Position numbers and translations under genes: made by a program
In this document: piece by piece, positions 33,101 through 41,224 of the stretch
Layout: the number at the start of each line of letters is the position of its first letter
Position numbering within the stretch: position 1 is the first letter of the stretch
The notes under the pieces: model-generated
The model's input: the letters and a program-made list of their open reading frames with translations, nothing else
Databases searched by the model: none
Told to the model about the DNA's origin: nothing
Source: Liolophura sinensis
Taxonomy: Eukaryota > Mollusca > Polyplacophora > Chitonida > Chitonidae
Assembly: GCF_032854445.1 (NCBI RefSeq)
Contig: NC_088306.1
Coordinates: 19,129,764 to 19,193,763, forward strand
DNA: 64,000 bases
Reading direction: 5' to 3'

Positions 33101-35446
33101 GTGAGTGAGTGAGTGCTTGGGGTTTAACGTCGTACTTAACAATTTTTCAGTCACATGATGATGAGTAGGTCCTAAATGTGAATTACATATTAAATTATAC
33201 TTTTATAACTATTTTATATACTTACATATGCATTTTTTAAGCTGAAAGAATGTAGTCCTGTAGAACTTTGAACCGTCTCACTTTACATCCTGTCCTATAA
33301 TAGAGCCGAACAAAAGTTTTGTATAGCACTACGGGTTTGCACCTGTTTATGTGTTCGTCCGCCGTCTGTCCGGACTTTTTTTTTTTTTTTGATGAATTGT
33401 GTATAAAAATGAAATTTGTTACAGTTCTTCACCATGACAAGTTACATATTAAGTTCGCCTTTTGGCGAATTCTCGAGAATTATTTTTCAAAATGGTTCAT
33501 CACATCGACAGAAGCTTAGAACATGGCCTGTTGCGTTGTTCCATCCATTTTCAACAAAATTATGGCTGTTTTTCATTCGGTTGTGGTCAAAGTGATTTAT
33601 TTTGACAGCTCAAGGTGGAAGATCCTCTTTGGTGGTAAATGGGAAGGTCTGCTAGCAACCTGTGGAGTGTCCCCTTGGCTCTGCCCGGTTTCTTCCCACT
33701 GTAATGCTGGCAGGCGTTGTAGAAGTAACACGTTCTTGAGTATGTCCTGGAACACCTGTCAAATATTTCCAGAAGCCTTGTTTTTCTCGATTCATGTGAT
33801 TTTTTGTGTTTCTGTTGTGACTAGCTGAGATATCAGTTTGGCCTAGGCACACAAGATCTTCGTCTGACGCTACACAACCTCAAGTCATTGCTGGAGCTCC
33901 GACTGGGCGTCAAGTAGTAAGTTTGTATTTGTCAGTTTCATTCACACATTTCTGAAGGGTTTGATGACTTTGTGTTATGTACATTGGATGTTGATATATG
34001 CTTAACGTTAAAGTAGTGGAAGTATTTACAAAATATGCAGCTTACAGGAATGATCTGGAATGTACTGAAGTGTATGGATTGAGGGGAGTTTTTCGTTTTC
34101 TGTGTTTTTTTGTTGATACCGTATAAAAATGTGTCCTTGTTGAAATTCAGCATCGGAGATAGACTAAATCCAGCAGCTTTGGACACGCTTGAATAAATGT
34201 GCCATACCTAACATTCAGCCTTTCCGTAACATAGCCTGGGCTTGCCTATCTCTTAGCCAGCTAGTCAGTGATGATTCTGTATCTCTTTCAAAGTGAAAGT
34301 GAAAGCAGAAGTATTTACAAATATGCGGTAAGTACAACATTATACCCCAAGGTTACATACATACATACAAAATATGCAGTGTACAGGAATGATGTGGGAA
34401 ATAGGGATATGTACAGATTTAAATTGTGAACTTTTTATTTTCTGTGTTTTTGTAGTGACACCGTACAAAAACCTATCCATCCCTCTGTGAACATGGCTGG
34501 CCGTCAAGTCAGTGTTGACACCAACAACACTCATTCCAAGGATGGCCTGCTTAGTGGTAACCATGGAAACGACCTCTGTGAAGGCCGTGGAAATGATCTT
34601 AATGATCGCCATGGACACGAGGAACAGATGCTGGAGCAGCTGATGCAAGAGAGTCGTGCGATGACTGGAAACTCCAGCCAGGCCTGGGTTGAAAATTTGA
34701 ATTCAAAATCCACATGGTCGCCAAGCATGCAGAAAAAGTTTGAAAATAATCACAGTGGACAGGGTAGCTGTGAGGTAGAGAAAAATTATGAAGACATTTT
34801 CAAGGCGTCCGATGATGAATTTTTCAAAGCTCAAAATTCTGCGCCTGAGGAATTATTGTCTGGAGAAAAATTGTATGCCGCAAATAATACAGTGGTGGAG
34901 ATGTTCGGAACTCATGAATCCCGTACAATATTAGAATCTGGTGGAATGCATGCCCCGAACCCTAGGTCACCAGATAAACTGAAAAGACAAAATGCTCAAG
35001 AATCTTTTGACTCAGAGTTTCGTCATGTTTTGGGTCAAAAGTGTAGTACACAGACTTCAGAACACACCCACACTCAGACTGAAAGTGAAGCTAAAAGTGC
35101 CAATCAGTGTGGTAATTCACAGATCCAGCAAGACTCTTTGTCCAGGGCTGAAAGTGAAAGTGCTGGCCCTAGTGAGGCAAACCTGACACGGGACTCTTCA
35201 CAGATAACACAGGGCTCTCTGTACTCGGATTCCTCAATTGGCACGTTCAAAACTTCTGCATTTAGTAAAGTAACTAGTATTGATTCCAGCGAAGAAGTGA
35301 CAGAGCAGACAGATTTATCTCCCCTTGATGCACGAAATTCGGTGGCAGATCCGAGCGATCTGACAAATCGGACAGAGGTTTTGTGTGAAGGGCCTACGTC
35401 CTTTCGGCAGATTGATGATTTATCAAAAGCAACCATCAGCAATTGA
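14282..35446 (+). CDS. UVRAG: UVRAG, Beclin-1/Vps34 complex subunit (whole locus, 16 coding exons)
   Basis: UVRAG joins the class III PI3-kinase complex II with Beclin 1 and Vps34, and works with the HOPS tether in autophagosome and endosome maturation. Sixteen exons join with consistent phases into 791 residues; the human protein has 699. The C2-like region (about 20-150) starts [19 protein letters not shown] and includes FYTSEKI, NPSW and RVWGGH. A coiled coil (about 195-325) carries [19 protein letters not shown]. The conserved C-terminal half (about 326-460) carries [27 protein letters not shown] and [20 protein letters not shown]. Residues after about 462 form a low-complexity Ser/Thr/Glu-rich tail, as in vertebrates but longer. 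Introns hold SINEs and minisatellites; nothing suggests loss of function. Confidence 0.97.
14744..14881 (+). mobile_element. SINE family 1, 5'-truncated
   Basis: Body 'cccggtttcctcccaccata' and tail 'gcgaaaacaccaatcaaata' followed by AATA/poly-A. In UVRAG intron 1. Confidence 0.85.
15737..16100 (-). mobile_element. SINE family 3 (tRNA-like head, tail shared with family 2)
   Basis: On the minus strand the head contains 'ggtggcctaatcgttagtga' and 'ctctggattaaaccc' (tRNA box-like). The element ends in 'cattaaaccccaagcattca' plus TTCA repeats. The body matches the copy at 11035-11600. In UVRAG intron 1. Confidence 0.7.
16203..16323 (+). CDS. UVRAG: UVRAG exon 2
   Basis: Acceptor 'tacttgtag'; encodes [14 protein letters not shown], then TYFTLHRD. 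Donor 'gag|gtgagt', leaving one base. Start of the C2-like domain. An internal 'gtatgt' at 16245 is rejected because the frame continues with conserved residues. Confidence 0.94.
16329..16400 (+). mobile_element. SINE family 1 fragment
   Basis: Only 'ttcctcccaccataatgctg' to 'gaaatattcttga' remains. In UVRAG intron 2, beginning six bases after the exon 2 end. Confidence 0.7.
16987..17247 (+). mobile_element. SINE family 1, full length with target-site duplication
   Basis: Reference copy: the tRNA-like head 'ggggcctccgtggctcagtt' (box A) and 'gttgtgagttcaagtcc' (box B) are followed by the family body and an AATA-repeat tail. A 14-bp direct repeat 'tccatcctctcatg' flanks it at 16973-16986 and 17248-17261, which fixes both ends. 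Confidence 0.97.
17262..18006. other. UVRAG intron 2 remainder
   Basis: AT-rich intron sequence. No exon, RNA or repeat was recognised. Confidence 0.5.
18007..18041 (+). CDS. UVRAG: UVRAG exon 3
   Basis: A 35-nt micro-exon between 'cattgcag' and 'gtaagt', encoding [12 protein letters not shown]. It matches the vertebrate EFY-SE segment. Confidence 0.92.
18512..18592 (+). mobile_element. SINE family 1 fragment
   Basis: Diverged body and 3' part ('ggctctgccgggtttccccc', 'aatgaaatatttttcagtac'). In UVRAG intron 3. Confidence 0.6.
18750..18811 (+). CDS. UVRAG: UVRAG exon 4
   Basis: Acceptor 'tatttcag'; encodes [20 protein letters not shown] plus two bases. The donor 'gtgtat' is weak but is the only choice that keeps phase with exon 5. 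The conserved NP-W is present. Confidence 0.85.
19030..19835. repeat. 42-bp minisatellite, ~19 units, in UVRAG intron 4
   Basis: Unit built on 'tgtctcatctacctgatt', then 'ggacacattgtttgatgat'. The period is 14 codons, so plus and minus frames stay open over hundreds of bases (for example 19023-19730). Copies in the right half (19440-19720) are nearly identical and were amplified recently. Confidence 0.95.
19884..19989 (+). CDS. UVRAG: UVRAG exon 5
   Basis: Acceptor 'cttgacag' has a poor pyrimidine tract but gives the right phase. Encodes (N)[20 protein letters not shown], then EWQVHFSGL. Donor 'aag|gtgagt'. Matches the vertebrate VVKIWGG...LLIEWKV strand pair of the C2 domain. Confidence 0.9.
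20260..20407 (+). mobile_element. SINE family 1, 5'-truncated
   Basis: Starts at 'gtgggaaggtctgccagcaa' and runs through the body to an AATA tail. In UVRAG intron 5. Confidence 0.88.
20593..20691 (+). CDS. UVRAG: UVRAG exon 6
   Basis: Acceptor 'cactgcag' (an in-frame alternative lies 6 nt further on); encodes [20 protein letters not shown] onward to RRLQQ. Donor 'cag|gtaact'. The FGL motif matches vertebrate IIFGL. Confidence 0.9.
20826..21108 (+). mobile_element. SINE family 1, full length with a poly-A tail and target-site duplication
   Basis: Head 'cctccgtggctcagtcggtt' and complete body, but the 3' tail is a pure A run of about 30 instead of AATA repeats. The 11-bp duplication 'tctgatgagcg' lies at 20815-20825 and 21109-21119. 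In UVRAG intron 6. Confidence 0.96.
21707..21801 (+). CDS. UVRAG: UVRAG exon 7
   Basis: Acceptor 'aaattgcag'; encodes [18 protein letters not shown], then [10 protein letters not shown] plus two bases. The VDQ...NSY spacing matches vertebrate UVRAG. Confidence 0.92.
22347..22452 (+). CDS. UVRAG: UVRAG exon 8
   Basis: Acceptor 'ttgctctag'; encodes (R)[17 protein letters not shown], then [10 protein letters not shown]. Donor 'aag|gtacat'. Start of the coiled coil; the KQTQVTV-like run is a UVRAG signature. Confidence 0.95.
22566..22645 (+). mobile_element. SINE family 1 remnant
   Basis: Strongly diverged 3' part ('ctgaccgccattgcgtaagt'). In UVRAG intron 8. Confidence 0.45.
22657..22783 (-). 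mobile_element. SINE family 1, 5'-truncated
   Basis: Plus-strand landmarks 'gtactcaagaatatttcact', 'ggcggccagccttttggtgg' and 'ccgggggaaacccacaa'. In UVRAG intron 8. Confidence 0.8.
23084..23210 (+). CDS. UVRAG: UVRAG exon 9
   Basis: Acceptor 'ctttccag'; encodes [20 protein letters not shown], then further heptad-type sequence to LLKLRG. Donor 'gtaagt', leaving one base. Coiled coil. Confidence 0.93.
23656..23819 (+). mobile_element. SINE family 1, 5'-truncated with target-site duplication
   Basis: Body from 'tatgtgggagggtcttccag' to an AATA tail. 'tctgttcac' occurs at both ends (23653-23661 and 23819-23827). In UVRAG intron 9. Confidence 0.85.
24170..24358 (+). mobile_element. SINE family 1 with head, internal deletion
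   Basis: Head from 'gtgctagcgcagtgtaatga', body, then a deletion that joins 'ggatttccccag' to 'gagaatcttgagtaaaacac'. 'caaattcttca' flanks both sides (24160-24170 and 24359-24369). Confidence 0.85.
24381..24632 (+). mobile_element. SINE family 1, full length with target-site duplication
   Basis: Head 'gggcctctgtggctcagttg', complete body and AATA tail, flanked by 'ccttttcag' at 24372-24380 and 24633-24641. It lies immediately downstream of the previous copy. Confidence 0.92.
24896..24980 (+). CDS. UVRAG: UVRAG exon 10
   Basis: Acceptor 'aacatgcag'; encodes [20 protein letters not shown], then GKQQHIVT plus two bases. Donor 'gag|gtaagt'. Coiled coil. Confidence 0.92.
25336..25426 (+). CDS. 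UVRAG: UVRAG exon 11
   Basis: Acceptor 'gttttttag'; encodes [20 protein letters not shown], then [11 protein letters not shown]. Donor 'gag|gtaaga'. Very close to the vertebrate LKTNAQL...SYIYPI segment. Confidence 0.96.
25780..25861 (+). mobile_element. SINE family 1, 3' fragment
   Basis: Ends 'gtcgtataagtgaaatatta' and 'gcgtgaaacaccaatcagat' with an AATA tail. In UVRAG intron 11. Confidence 0.75.
26226..30926. repeat. 84/85-bp minisatellite, ~55 units, in UVRAG intron 11
   Basis: Unit built on 'tgctgattcagttgtgaact', 'tactaatggctgaaagtttc' and 'gaccagtatgaggctgcac'. Two length classes alternate: 84 bp ('tttcccaac') and 85 bp ('tttccccaac' or 'tttccccgac'). Runs of 84-bp units keep frames open on both strands; an 85-bp unit shifts them. 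The array fills most of the 5.6-kb intron and ends 61 bp before exon 12. Confidence 0.97.
30988..31051 (+). CDS. UVRAG: UVRAG exon 12
   Basis: Acceptor 'tttttttgcag'; encodes [20 protein letters not shown], then H plus one base. Donor 'gtaggt'. Matches vertebrate CGVKLPNSEDF. Confidence 0.95.
31396..31537 (+). mobile_element. SINE family 1, 5'-truncated
   Basis: Body 'gcaacctgcagatggtcgtg' to 'aaaaaacaccaagcaaataa'. In UVRAG intron 12. Confidence 0.85.
32362..32527 (+). CDS. UVRAG: UVRAG exon 13
   Basis: Acceptor 'ttacattcag'; encodes [20 protein letters not shown], then [14 protein letters not shown] and ISKLADKDR. Donor 'aat|gtaagt', leaving two bases. [12 protein letters not shown] is near-identical to vertebrates. 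The 3' end of this exon was duplicated into intron 13. Confidence 0.97.
32604..32861. repeat. tandem copies of the UVRAG exon 13 end in intron 13
   Basis: Five or six imperfect copies, 30 or 47 bp each, of 'cattatatccaaactggctg' plus 'aaaaaga'. This is the coding sequence just before the exon 13 donor. The last copy (32759-32861) also repeats about 70 bp of the sequence downstream of the donor, but 'gtaagt' has decayed to 'gaaagct'. Confidence 0.88.
33010..33088 (+). CDS. UVRAG: UVRAG exon 14
   Basis: Acceptor 'actgttttag'; encodes (M)[20 protein letters not shown], then NKNISQ. Donor 'cag|gtaagt'. Matches vertebrate [12 protein letters not shown]. Confidence 0.97.
33096..33172 (-). mobile_element. 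SINE family 2, tail fragment
   Basis: Plus strand: GAGT repeats, then 'gcttggggtttaacgtcgta' and 'cttaacaatttttcagtcac'. Begins just after the exon 14 donor. Confidence 0.8.
33636..33763 (+). mobile_element. SINE family 1, diverged 5'-truncated copy
   Basis: 'gggaaggtctgctagcaacc' and 'gctctgcccggtttcttccc', then a decayed 3' end. In UVRAG intron 14. Confidence 0.7.
33825..33916 (+). CDS. UVRAG: UVRAG exon 15
   Basis: Acceptor 'tgtgactag'; encodes [20 protein letters not shown], then [10 protein letters not shown] plus two bases. Donor 'gta|gtaagt'. Matches vertebrate [20 protein letters not shown]. Confidence 0.97.
34013..34142 (+). repeat. diverged duplicate of the UVRAG exon 16 acceptor region
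   Basis: Matches 34300-34482: 'gaagtatttacaaaatatgc', 'acaggaatgat', 'ttttctgtgtttttttg' and 'gataccgtataaaaa', against the real exon start 'gacaccgtacaaaaacc'. The acceptor AG is lost here ('ttgttga' instead of 'ttgtagtga'). Confidence 0.8.
34456..35446 (+). CDS. UVRAG: UVRAG exon 16 (terminal coding exon)
   Basis: Acceptor 'gtttttgtag'; the frame starts (Y)[17 protein letters not shown] and stays open for 330 codons to TGA at 35444-35446. The product is rich in Ser, Thr, Glu, Gln and Asn, has no recognisable domain and is probably disordered. It corresponds in position to the long regulatory tail of vertebrate UVRAG but is not alignable by eye. Confidence 0.93.
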
Positions 35447-35671
35447 CCGTCAACGTTATCTAGTAATAATGCAATAACTACAGTCAGGATTAGTTGTTCA
35501 GATGAGGAAAGCAAGTGATTTTATTATCAAAAAATCAAGTACAAATTTGTAACAGATGTGACATCCCCCCCCCCCCAAAAAAAGTTGACCGTTGACAGTG
35601 GATTTTTGTGTTGTATTCTCAGGTCTTAAATGGTCTTCGTTGAAAGATAGAGTTCAAAGATTTAACTGATT

Positions 35672-35677
35672 AATAAA
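35672..35677 (+). other. candidate poly(A) signal AATAAA for UVRAG
   Basis: First AATAAA after the stop codon, 226 bp downstream. Another lies at 36843-36848. Which one is used cannot be told from sequence. Confidence 0.35.
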
Positions 35678-35752
35678 TCAGTTAACAGAGCTGTTTATCA
35701 CAGCTGAAAATGATTTCGGCATACGTGCAACATTTGTAAAAAATTTTATCTT

Positions 35753-35910
35753 AAGATGAACATGGCAAAAGTATAAAATTTTGTATCTTAAAATATCTTA
35801 AAATGAACATGGCAAAAGTATAAAATTTTGTATCTTAAAATGAACATGGCCAAAGTGTAAAAGTTTGTATCTTAAAATGAACATGGCAAAAGTGTAAAAT
35901 TTTGTGTCTT
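35753..35910. repeat. 37-bp tandem repeat, ~4 copies
   Basis: Copies of 'aaaatgaacatggcaaaagt' plus 'ataaaattttgtatctt', with some length variation. Confidence 0.9.
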
Positions 35911-36894
35911 GAAATCTGATCTGTTTGGCCACATTTCACACAATTTTCACAAACATGGAAGTTTATCAGCCTGGGCACAATATAAATAATGCATTTGTCA
36001 TCTTGCCAAAATGCTGCATTTTGCAAATTATCATTATTAAGAAGGAGAAAATGTAATTTTTCTTTTGTGTGCCCAATTACAAACATTTCAGTCACTTGAC
36101 ATCAACGTGACATAGACCAGGTCTGTTCTTGGAAGCTGCCATCTTCCTGTATTAAATACCAGAACTCTTCTTACTTAAAGGTAGAAATTTGTAATTCGAT
36201 GTTCCTCTCTTCATGCTTCTCATTGCATTGCATATTGGCCAGTGTTCAAGTACAGGAATTTACACCCGTTTCTTCAACGGGAAAATGTGGCAATTGAATG
36301 GTTTTAGTTACTATACCAACCACCCCCTTTTCCTCAGCAAATCAAATCATGACTCTTTCTGTGGCCTTTTTTTGCATTTTTTTAAAATGATTTTTTAATT
36401 ATATACTTGATATAGCTGACAAGTACTTTAACAAAAGATTTAGGCGGATTTAAATATAGATTATAGATATTTATCAGGTTGCACATTACATTCACATGAA
36501 ATTTATCTATTTATTGATTTTCTTAAAATTAATCAATTAGTGTATATTTCCCGTGGGGAACTGGTTTGATTTCGTGTTGATAAGAAATGCATCGTGCAGG
36601 TAAGTTTACAACCATGTTGATAGGGATTAAGCCTTGAATTAACATAGACGTCTAGCTTAATCCCAAGTTAAGCTGAAAGCATGATGAGGAATTAGGGAAA
36701 ATTTGATCCGTGATAAACTTAGTACTCGCGTAACGCGCTTCACTATTAAGTTAGCAAATCTTCAATCAGCATACCTTTTGTTCCCCGTGGATTTTAACTT
36801 GTAAGCATTAACATCTTCTGTTGTCTGGAAGCATTTGTGATTAATAAACCTTTATTTTGTTTCCTCCGGACAGCCCGAAAGTTGAAGATCTCGT

Positions 36895-37110
36895 TATCTC
36901 GCTGGCTTGGGCGAAAACAAAATAGTTCCACAAAATACTCGGGCTATCTGGGAAGCTGAAAATTACACATATCCAACGCGTAATATGTAGCTGAAGGGGA
37001 TTCCAAAATAAGCATTTTCCTATCCTATTACGGAAGGGGTACATTTTTCACCCACGCGGTCTGTTACTAAGGAGGTCACGTGGTTTTCCGGGACGTATTA
37101 CAGAATTGTG
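36895..37110. repeat. diverged repeat, copy 1
   Basis: Shares an ordered set of blocks with 37612-37830: 'ctatctgg', 'agctgaaaa'/'aactgaaaa', 'gcatttt(c)cctat', 'ttcacccacgcg'/'ttcacccgcgcc', 'gttactaaggag' and 'tcacgtggttt'. Confidence 0.7.
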
Positions 37111-37611
37111 CTTAATTGAAGAATCGCTCATCGCTTTATGTAGACTAAGGGTTATGGGGCCTCTTCTAGAATGCAGTGATCGTTGGGTCGTCGATTGTGT
37201 GTAAGCCAGGAAGTAATAGACTTGGTGCATAATGACATCACGATCTGTTTAACCAATGCATTATGGGATATAAAGTGGGGTAAGACTGGATTGCAGGAGT
37301 TCATGAGAGGGCTTTACACAGAAAGCAAGAAGTCCTGTTTGTTCATCTTTATGACAGTACTATGCTCTGTAGGAAAATTGATTCCTAGACGTTTTGTACA
37401 TTTAGGGATAATTACGGAGGCATATGTGTAAATTTCTTCACATGATTTCTTTCACATTAGAAAAGCCAATTGCACATGTATTCTGTAAGACGTGTCGGAA
37501 TTTGGGGGTTAATGTGGATACCCTTTCGTGTCTGAAACAAAATGGCCGTCCAGTGTTAAAACATTGGGGAAAAGGTCACTTTGCCATTTCGCTGGCAACA
37601 AGTAAGGCCTA

Positions 37612-37830
37612 GTTGTACAAAATAACGTCGCGAAAGCTCTGCAGAAATAATCAGACTATCTGGAAAACTGAAAACTATAAAAATCTAATCGATGTAAGAT
37701 CGCTGACAGCGATTCAAAAATAGGCATTTCCTATGCCATAACGTTAGGAGAACCGTTTTCTTCACCCGCGCCATGAGTTACTAAGGAGATCACGTGGTTT
37801 CTAACTTCCGATCCGTCTTACAGAATAGCC
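37612..37830. repeat. diverged repeat, copy 2
   Basis: Second copy of the repeat at 36895-37110, in the same orientation and about 700 bp away. The origin is not recognised. Confidence 0.7.
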
Positions 37831-38065
37831 ATCAGTTCTTTTCTAACACTCATTTCTTCTGCTTTCCTTGCCTTATTGTCACTCAAAGTTAGACATCACG
37901 CGCGATAGCACTTTTTAAAGGGTCAATATAAGAATGCCGCAACTGATTATTGTCGTATCTCCGTGGAATCACCTGTCATGCGTGACATGTATTTCCGCTT
38001 CCGTGTTTCTCCCCACTCCGAATACCATAATGCCTTCGGGAGTTAGGAAGTGGTCATTATTCGCC

Positions 38066-38215
38066 TGGGCCCTCTTTCACAAAACTGCGTAAATCAGTTT
38101 TTCGAAACTTTTATCGTAAATTACGCATGACTTCCGACACTATAACCCAGACAACGTCTTTTGCGAAAAACGTTACGCGAAGTATGACTTAGGAAGTTTT
38201 GTGAAAGTGACCCCA
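38066..38215. mobile_element. MITE-like element with terminal inverted repeats
   Basis: Left end 'tgggccctctttcacaaaac' and the inverted right end 'tggggtcactttcacaaaac' match at most of 21 positions. The interior (~108 bp) contains no ORF. A clear target-site duplication was not identified, so the class is uncertain. Confidence 0.65.
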
Positions 38216-38744
38216 GGGTTAAGTACTCCATGGTTGTATGAAGAAAACCGCTCTGCCCAGAAAATGTCCTTCGTCATTTGCCTGTGTATACCTGGATAGT
38301 GCCCTGTATCCAGTATTAGCTGTGATCTATAGTGATATACGCGTAACAAAACACCACACACATGTATCAGACTGCATGTGCCACTGTTCACTTTGACAAA
38401 GTTTTATCCATACATTTTACCGTGCTTTTCTCTACTTTAGTATCACTACCCTTGCGGTATTATATCTTAGACAACGTCGGTTGAGAGAAAACAAATTCGA
38501 TCAAGAAAGTCATTTATTCAAGGTTCTTGCCAATGTGGCCCCTTACAGCTGCACCAGCTGATGACCCGTGGTGTATTGTATGGGACATGTGGAATGACTA
38601 TAAAGCATTTGCTGCTCTATATGTTTTTGTCTGGACTGTGATATTAAACGTGTAACTGTTCGTATATACATGTATTCCTGTCTACATACAAAATATATCC
38701 CGGCCGTTCTATGGGTAGATTTTACTTTACGGAAGCGGGCCGTG
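38216..38744. other. no gene recognised
   Basis: Nothing recognisable was seen. Confidence 0.4.
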
Positions 38745-38895
38745 ATACAGTGGTTAGAGAAGATTGCCTTTCAGTAAAGTCTGTCACTAACTTGCCACTG
38801 GGCGAGGGTTTACGTCAGGCAGTCTGGTTTCCTTCACCAATAAAAATACTGCCATCGAGTATGGCGTGAAGAAAACAAACGAGCAAATAAGTAAA
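38745..38895 (+). mobile_element. tRNA-head SINE, unassigned family
   Basis: Head 'gggccgtgatacagtggtta' (box A-like), 'actgggcgagggttta' (box B-like, decayed), then body words of family 1 ('tctggtttccttcaccaata') and 'gagtatggcgtgaagaaaac'. Confidence 0.55.
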
Positions 38896-39047
38896 CGTTT
38901 GCATTACCACATTCAGATTCAGTCAGTGCCGTTCAGTGTAACCGTTTGTACTGTCAAAATCTGTACTGGATCAGAGGGGGCTTTTGGTTGGACCTTGAAA
39001 TCTGAGTGAATGACGGTAGTTGTATAACTTTTCAACTCTGTTTAGCT

Positions 39048-39199
39048 CATGCTGACTTCCATTCCGACTGTACGTGGGAATATCTTGCAGCAACCTGCGG
39101 ATGCTTGTGGTCTCTGCCCGGTTTCCTCCCACCATAAAGGTGGGTGCAGTTGTGTAAGTGAAATATTCTTGGGCAAGGGGTAAAACAACAATCAAATAA
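39048..39199 (+). mobile_element. SINE family 1, 5'-truncated
   Basis: 'catgctgacttccattccga' to 'caacaatcaaataat'; moderately diverged. Confidence 0.8.
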
Positions 39200-39555
39200 T
39201 ATAATGTTTTTCTTCACTGTTAACACTTAAGTGTATTTTGAGAAAATCACTTTGTCTCTCCTTTGACTTGATAAATTTACAATCTAGAGAGACAGCAATA
39301 AGAGAGACAACTCCTACTTCGTGCTTTTGTTAAAGATATTATTTTAGTGCTTTGTCGTGAAATTGTAGAAATACAAATCTTTCAGTACTGATTATCGTTT
39401 AAGTTTTGTTTTCATGATTAGTTAAAGTTTGAATGACAAGGGCCATTATATGGAAGGGTCATGTCAAAGATTAAAAAAAAACATGTTACATTTGCTGCCT
39501 TGCTAGGCGCTCAGCAGGGAATAATGAGAGCAAGGAAACAGGACTGGTTGATCCG
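39200..39555. other. no gene recognised
   Basis: AT-rich. Nothing recognisable was seen. Confidence 0.4.
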
Positions 39556-39619
39556 GTGTCCGTATATAATGTGACAAGGTGGGGTGTCATGTCTGGTGTT
39601 TTTGAAATGCATGCCTGGC

Positions 39620-39828
39620 TTGGAGTTTAGCATGAAGGGGATAGTGCAACGACTGGCTTACTTGCCTCCGGGAAGGCGTCTCAGTAAAGCAGCACTAGAT
39701 AAAAGAGCGGTGGAAATCTGTCCTGCAACAAGGAGGCATATTGCATGCACTACAAGCATTCCTTCGCCGTCATATGACTGAAAAAATGTTAAGTACGACG
39801 TTAAACCCCAAGCACTCACTCACTCGAC
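39620..39828 (+). mobile_element. SINE family 2, truncated
   Basis: Body 'gcatgaaggggatagtgcaa' and 'gcaacaaggaggca', ending 'cgttaaaccccaagcactca' with ACTC repeats. Same orientation as its family consensus. Confidence 0.85.
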
Positions 39829-41224
39829 ATGCATGAAATATACACAGTTGCGGAAGCCTGCAGGAAAAATATACGCAATATACAGATCGGTTGTTCGAGG
39901 TACAAATCAGTGGCAGACGGGACTAGATATGTGCGCGTAATTTTGCCACATGAAGTGAAGTCGTTACCGTGTGCCATGAAATTCCGCACAGGTAATACTG
40001 TTGAATATTTCAAAGTTGTTCATGATAACTAAACGGAAGTATGTAGATTATGCCTCAGTGCCGATCAGGCGCACAAATCGTACCCAGAGTTTAGATGTCG
40101 TCGCTGTAAATTACAAGGTCAGGTTGTAAGAAATTGTGGGACTGATGTGCGATAAATATGGTTACTATGTCGAGAACTGTGTTGGCGACTATTGTGAAGA
40201 TCGTGGAGAGTTTCCGTGCGAGTGAGAGCAATTCCACTGTTCAATAATTCTGACGCCTTTGAGTGATGAACAAGTGAAATATAGGAGTTCTCTGGTACCA
40301 GCAGAAACTCCATTGCCAGCACGTGCCGATTTCCAGTCTGCAGGTCAACCCTCAGCCAGTATCTCCTCCACCCCACTTACATACCTTAAGCTGGGGAATC
40401 GAGGTTCCAAGTGCCTGAAATCTCGGACAAATCCGTATCAGCAGCCAAGAAAGCAATCGTCAAACCGAAGAGGGAGAATGGACAATTGTGGGATCTAAGG
40501 AACTCGAACCAGAAAAAGAAAGAGGGTGAGGACAACTTGATTACCAGAAGGTCCTGAAATAAACCGGTACCCAATTTGTCGAAAGCTAGACGGGTTACCC
40601 CATATGAAATATTTAATTCGCAATGGATATGCCACTGAAAGTTTTGTTAACAAAGATTTATATACCGTCTTTAACTGTGAATGGGCTTAGAGGCGTGGTT
40701 AAGCTTAGAAATGCTTTGAATATTGTTAAGGAGGACATTTTGGGACGACACTTTTGTGCAAAACCACAAAGAAATTTTTGAAGGTGAAATATATCCAAGT
40801 AACTGCCCCAATGGATACAATTGTGTGGGTGTAATTGTAGCCAAACACTTAGAAACAATGTTGTTGTAGTCGGTCGGCTTGTAAAGGTTAGATTCAACTT
40901 TGACGGAAAATTGTTGATGTTATTAATATCTATGCGCTCATTAATGTCACTGAACGTGTCCGCTTTTTAGAACTGCTTAAACGGTTTTGTACTCATAATA
41001 ACAATTATTGTGGGCAATTTCAACACCGTCTTTTCCAGTTTTGATCGCTCGTGCAGGTTAGAAACTGACAAATCTCGGGCAACACTAAAGCATATTTTGG
41101 AAATGCACGATTTACGTGACTTGTGGCGGTTAGGTAACCATGCACTTAATTGGCGTGGAACCGTTGACAGAATTGTTCGGCAGCGCTGGATTGACTAAGC
41201 TTTTGTTTCTAGGGATATCCGAAC

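Larger units (their letters stand above)
35447..38065. other. UVRAG 3' region and intergenic DNA
   Basis: Contains the probable UVRAG 3' UTR, the 37-bp repeat at 35753-35910 and the diverged repeat pair at about 36.9 and 37.6 kb. No coding exon was recognised. Confidence 0.5.
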
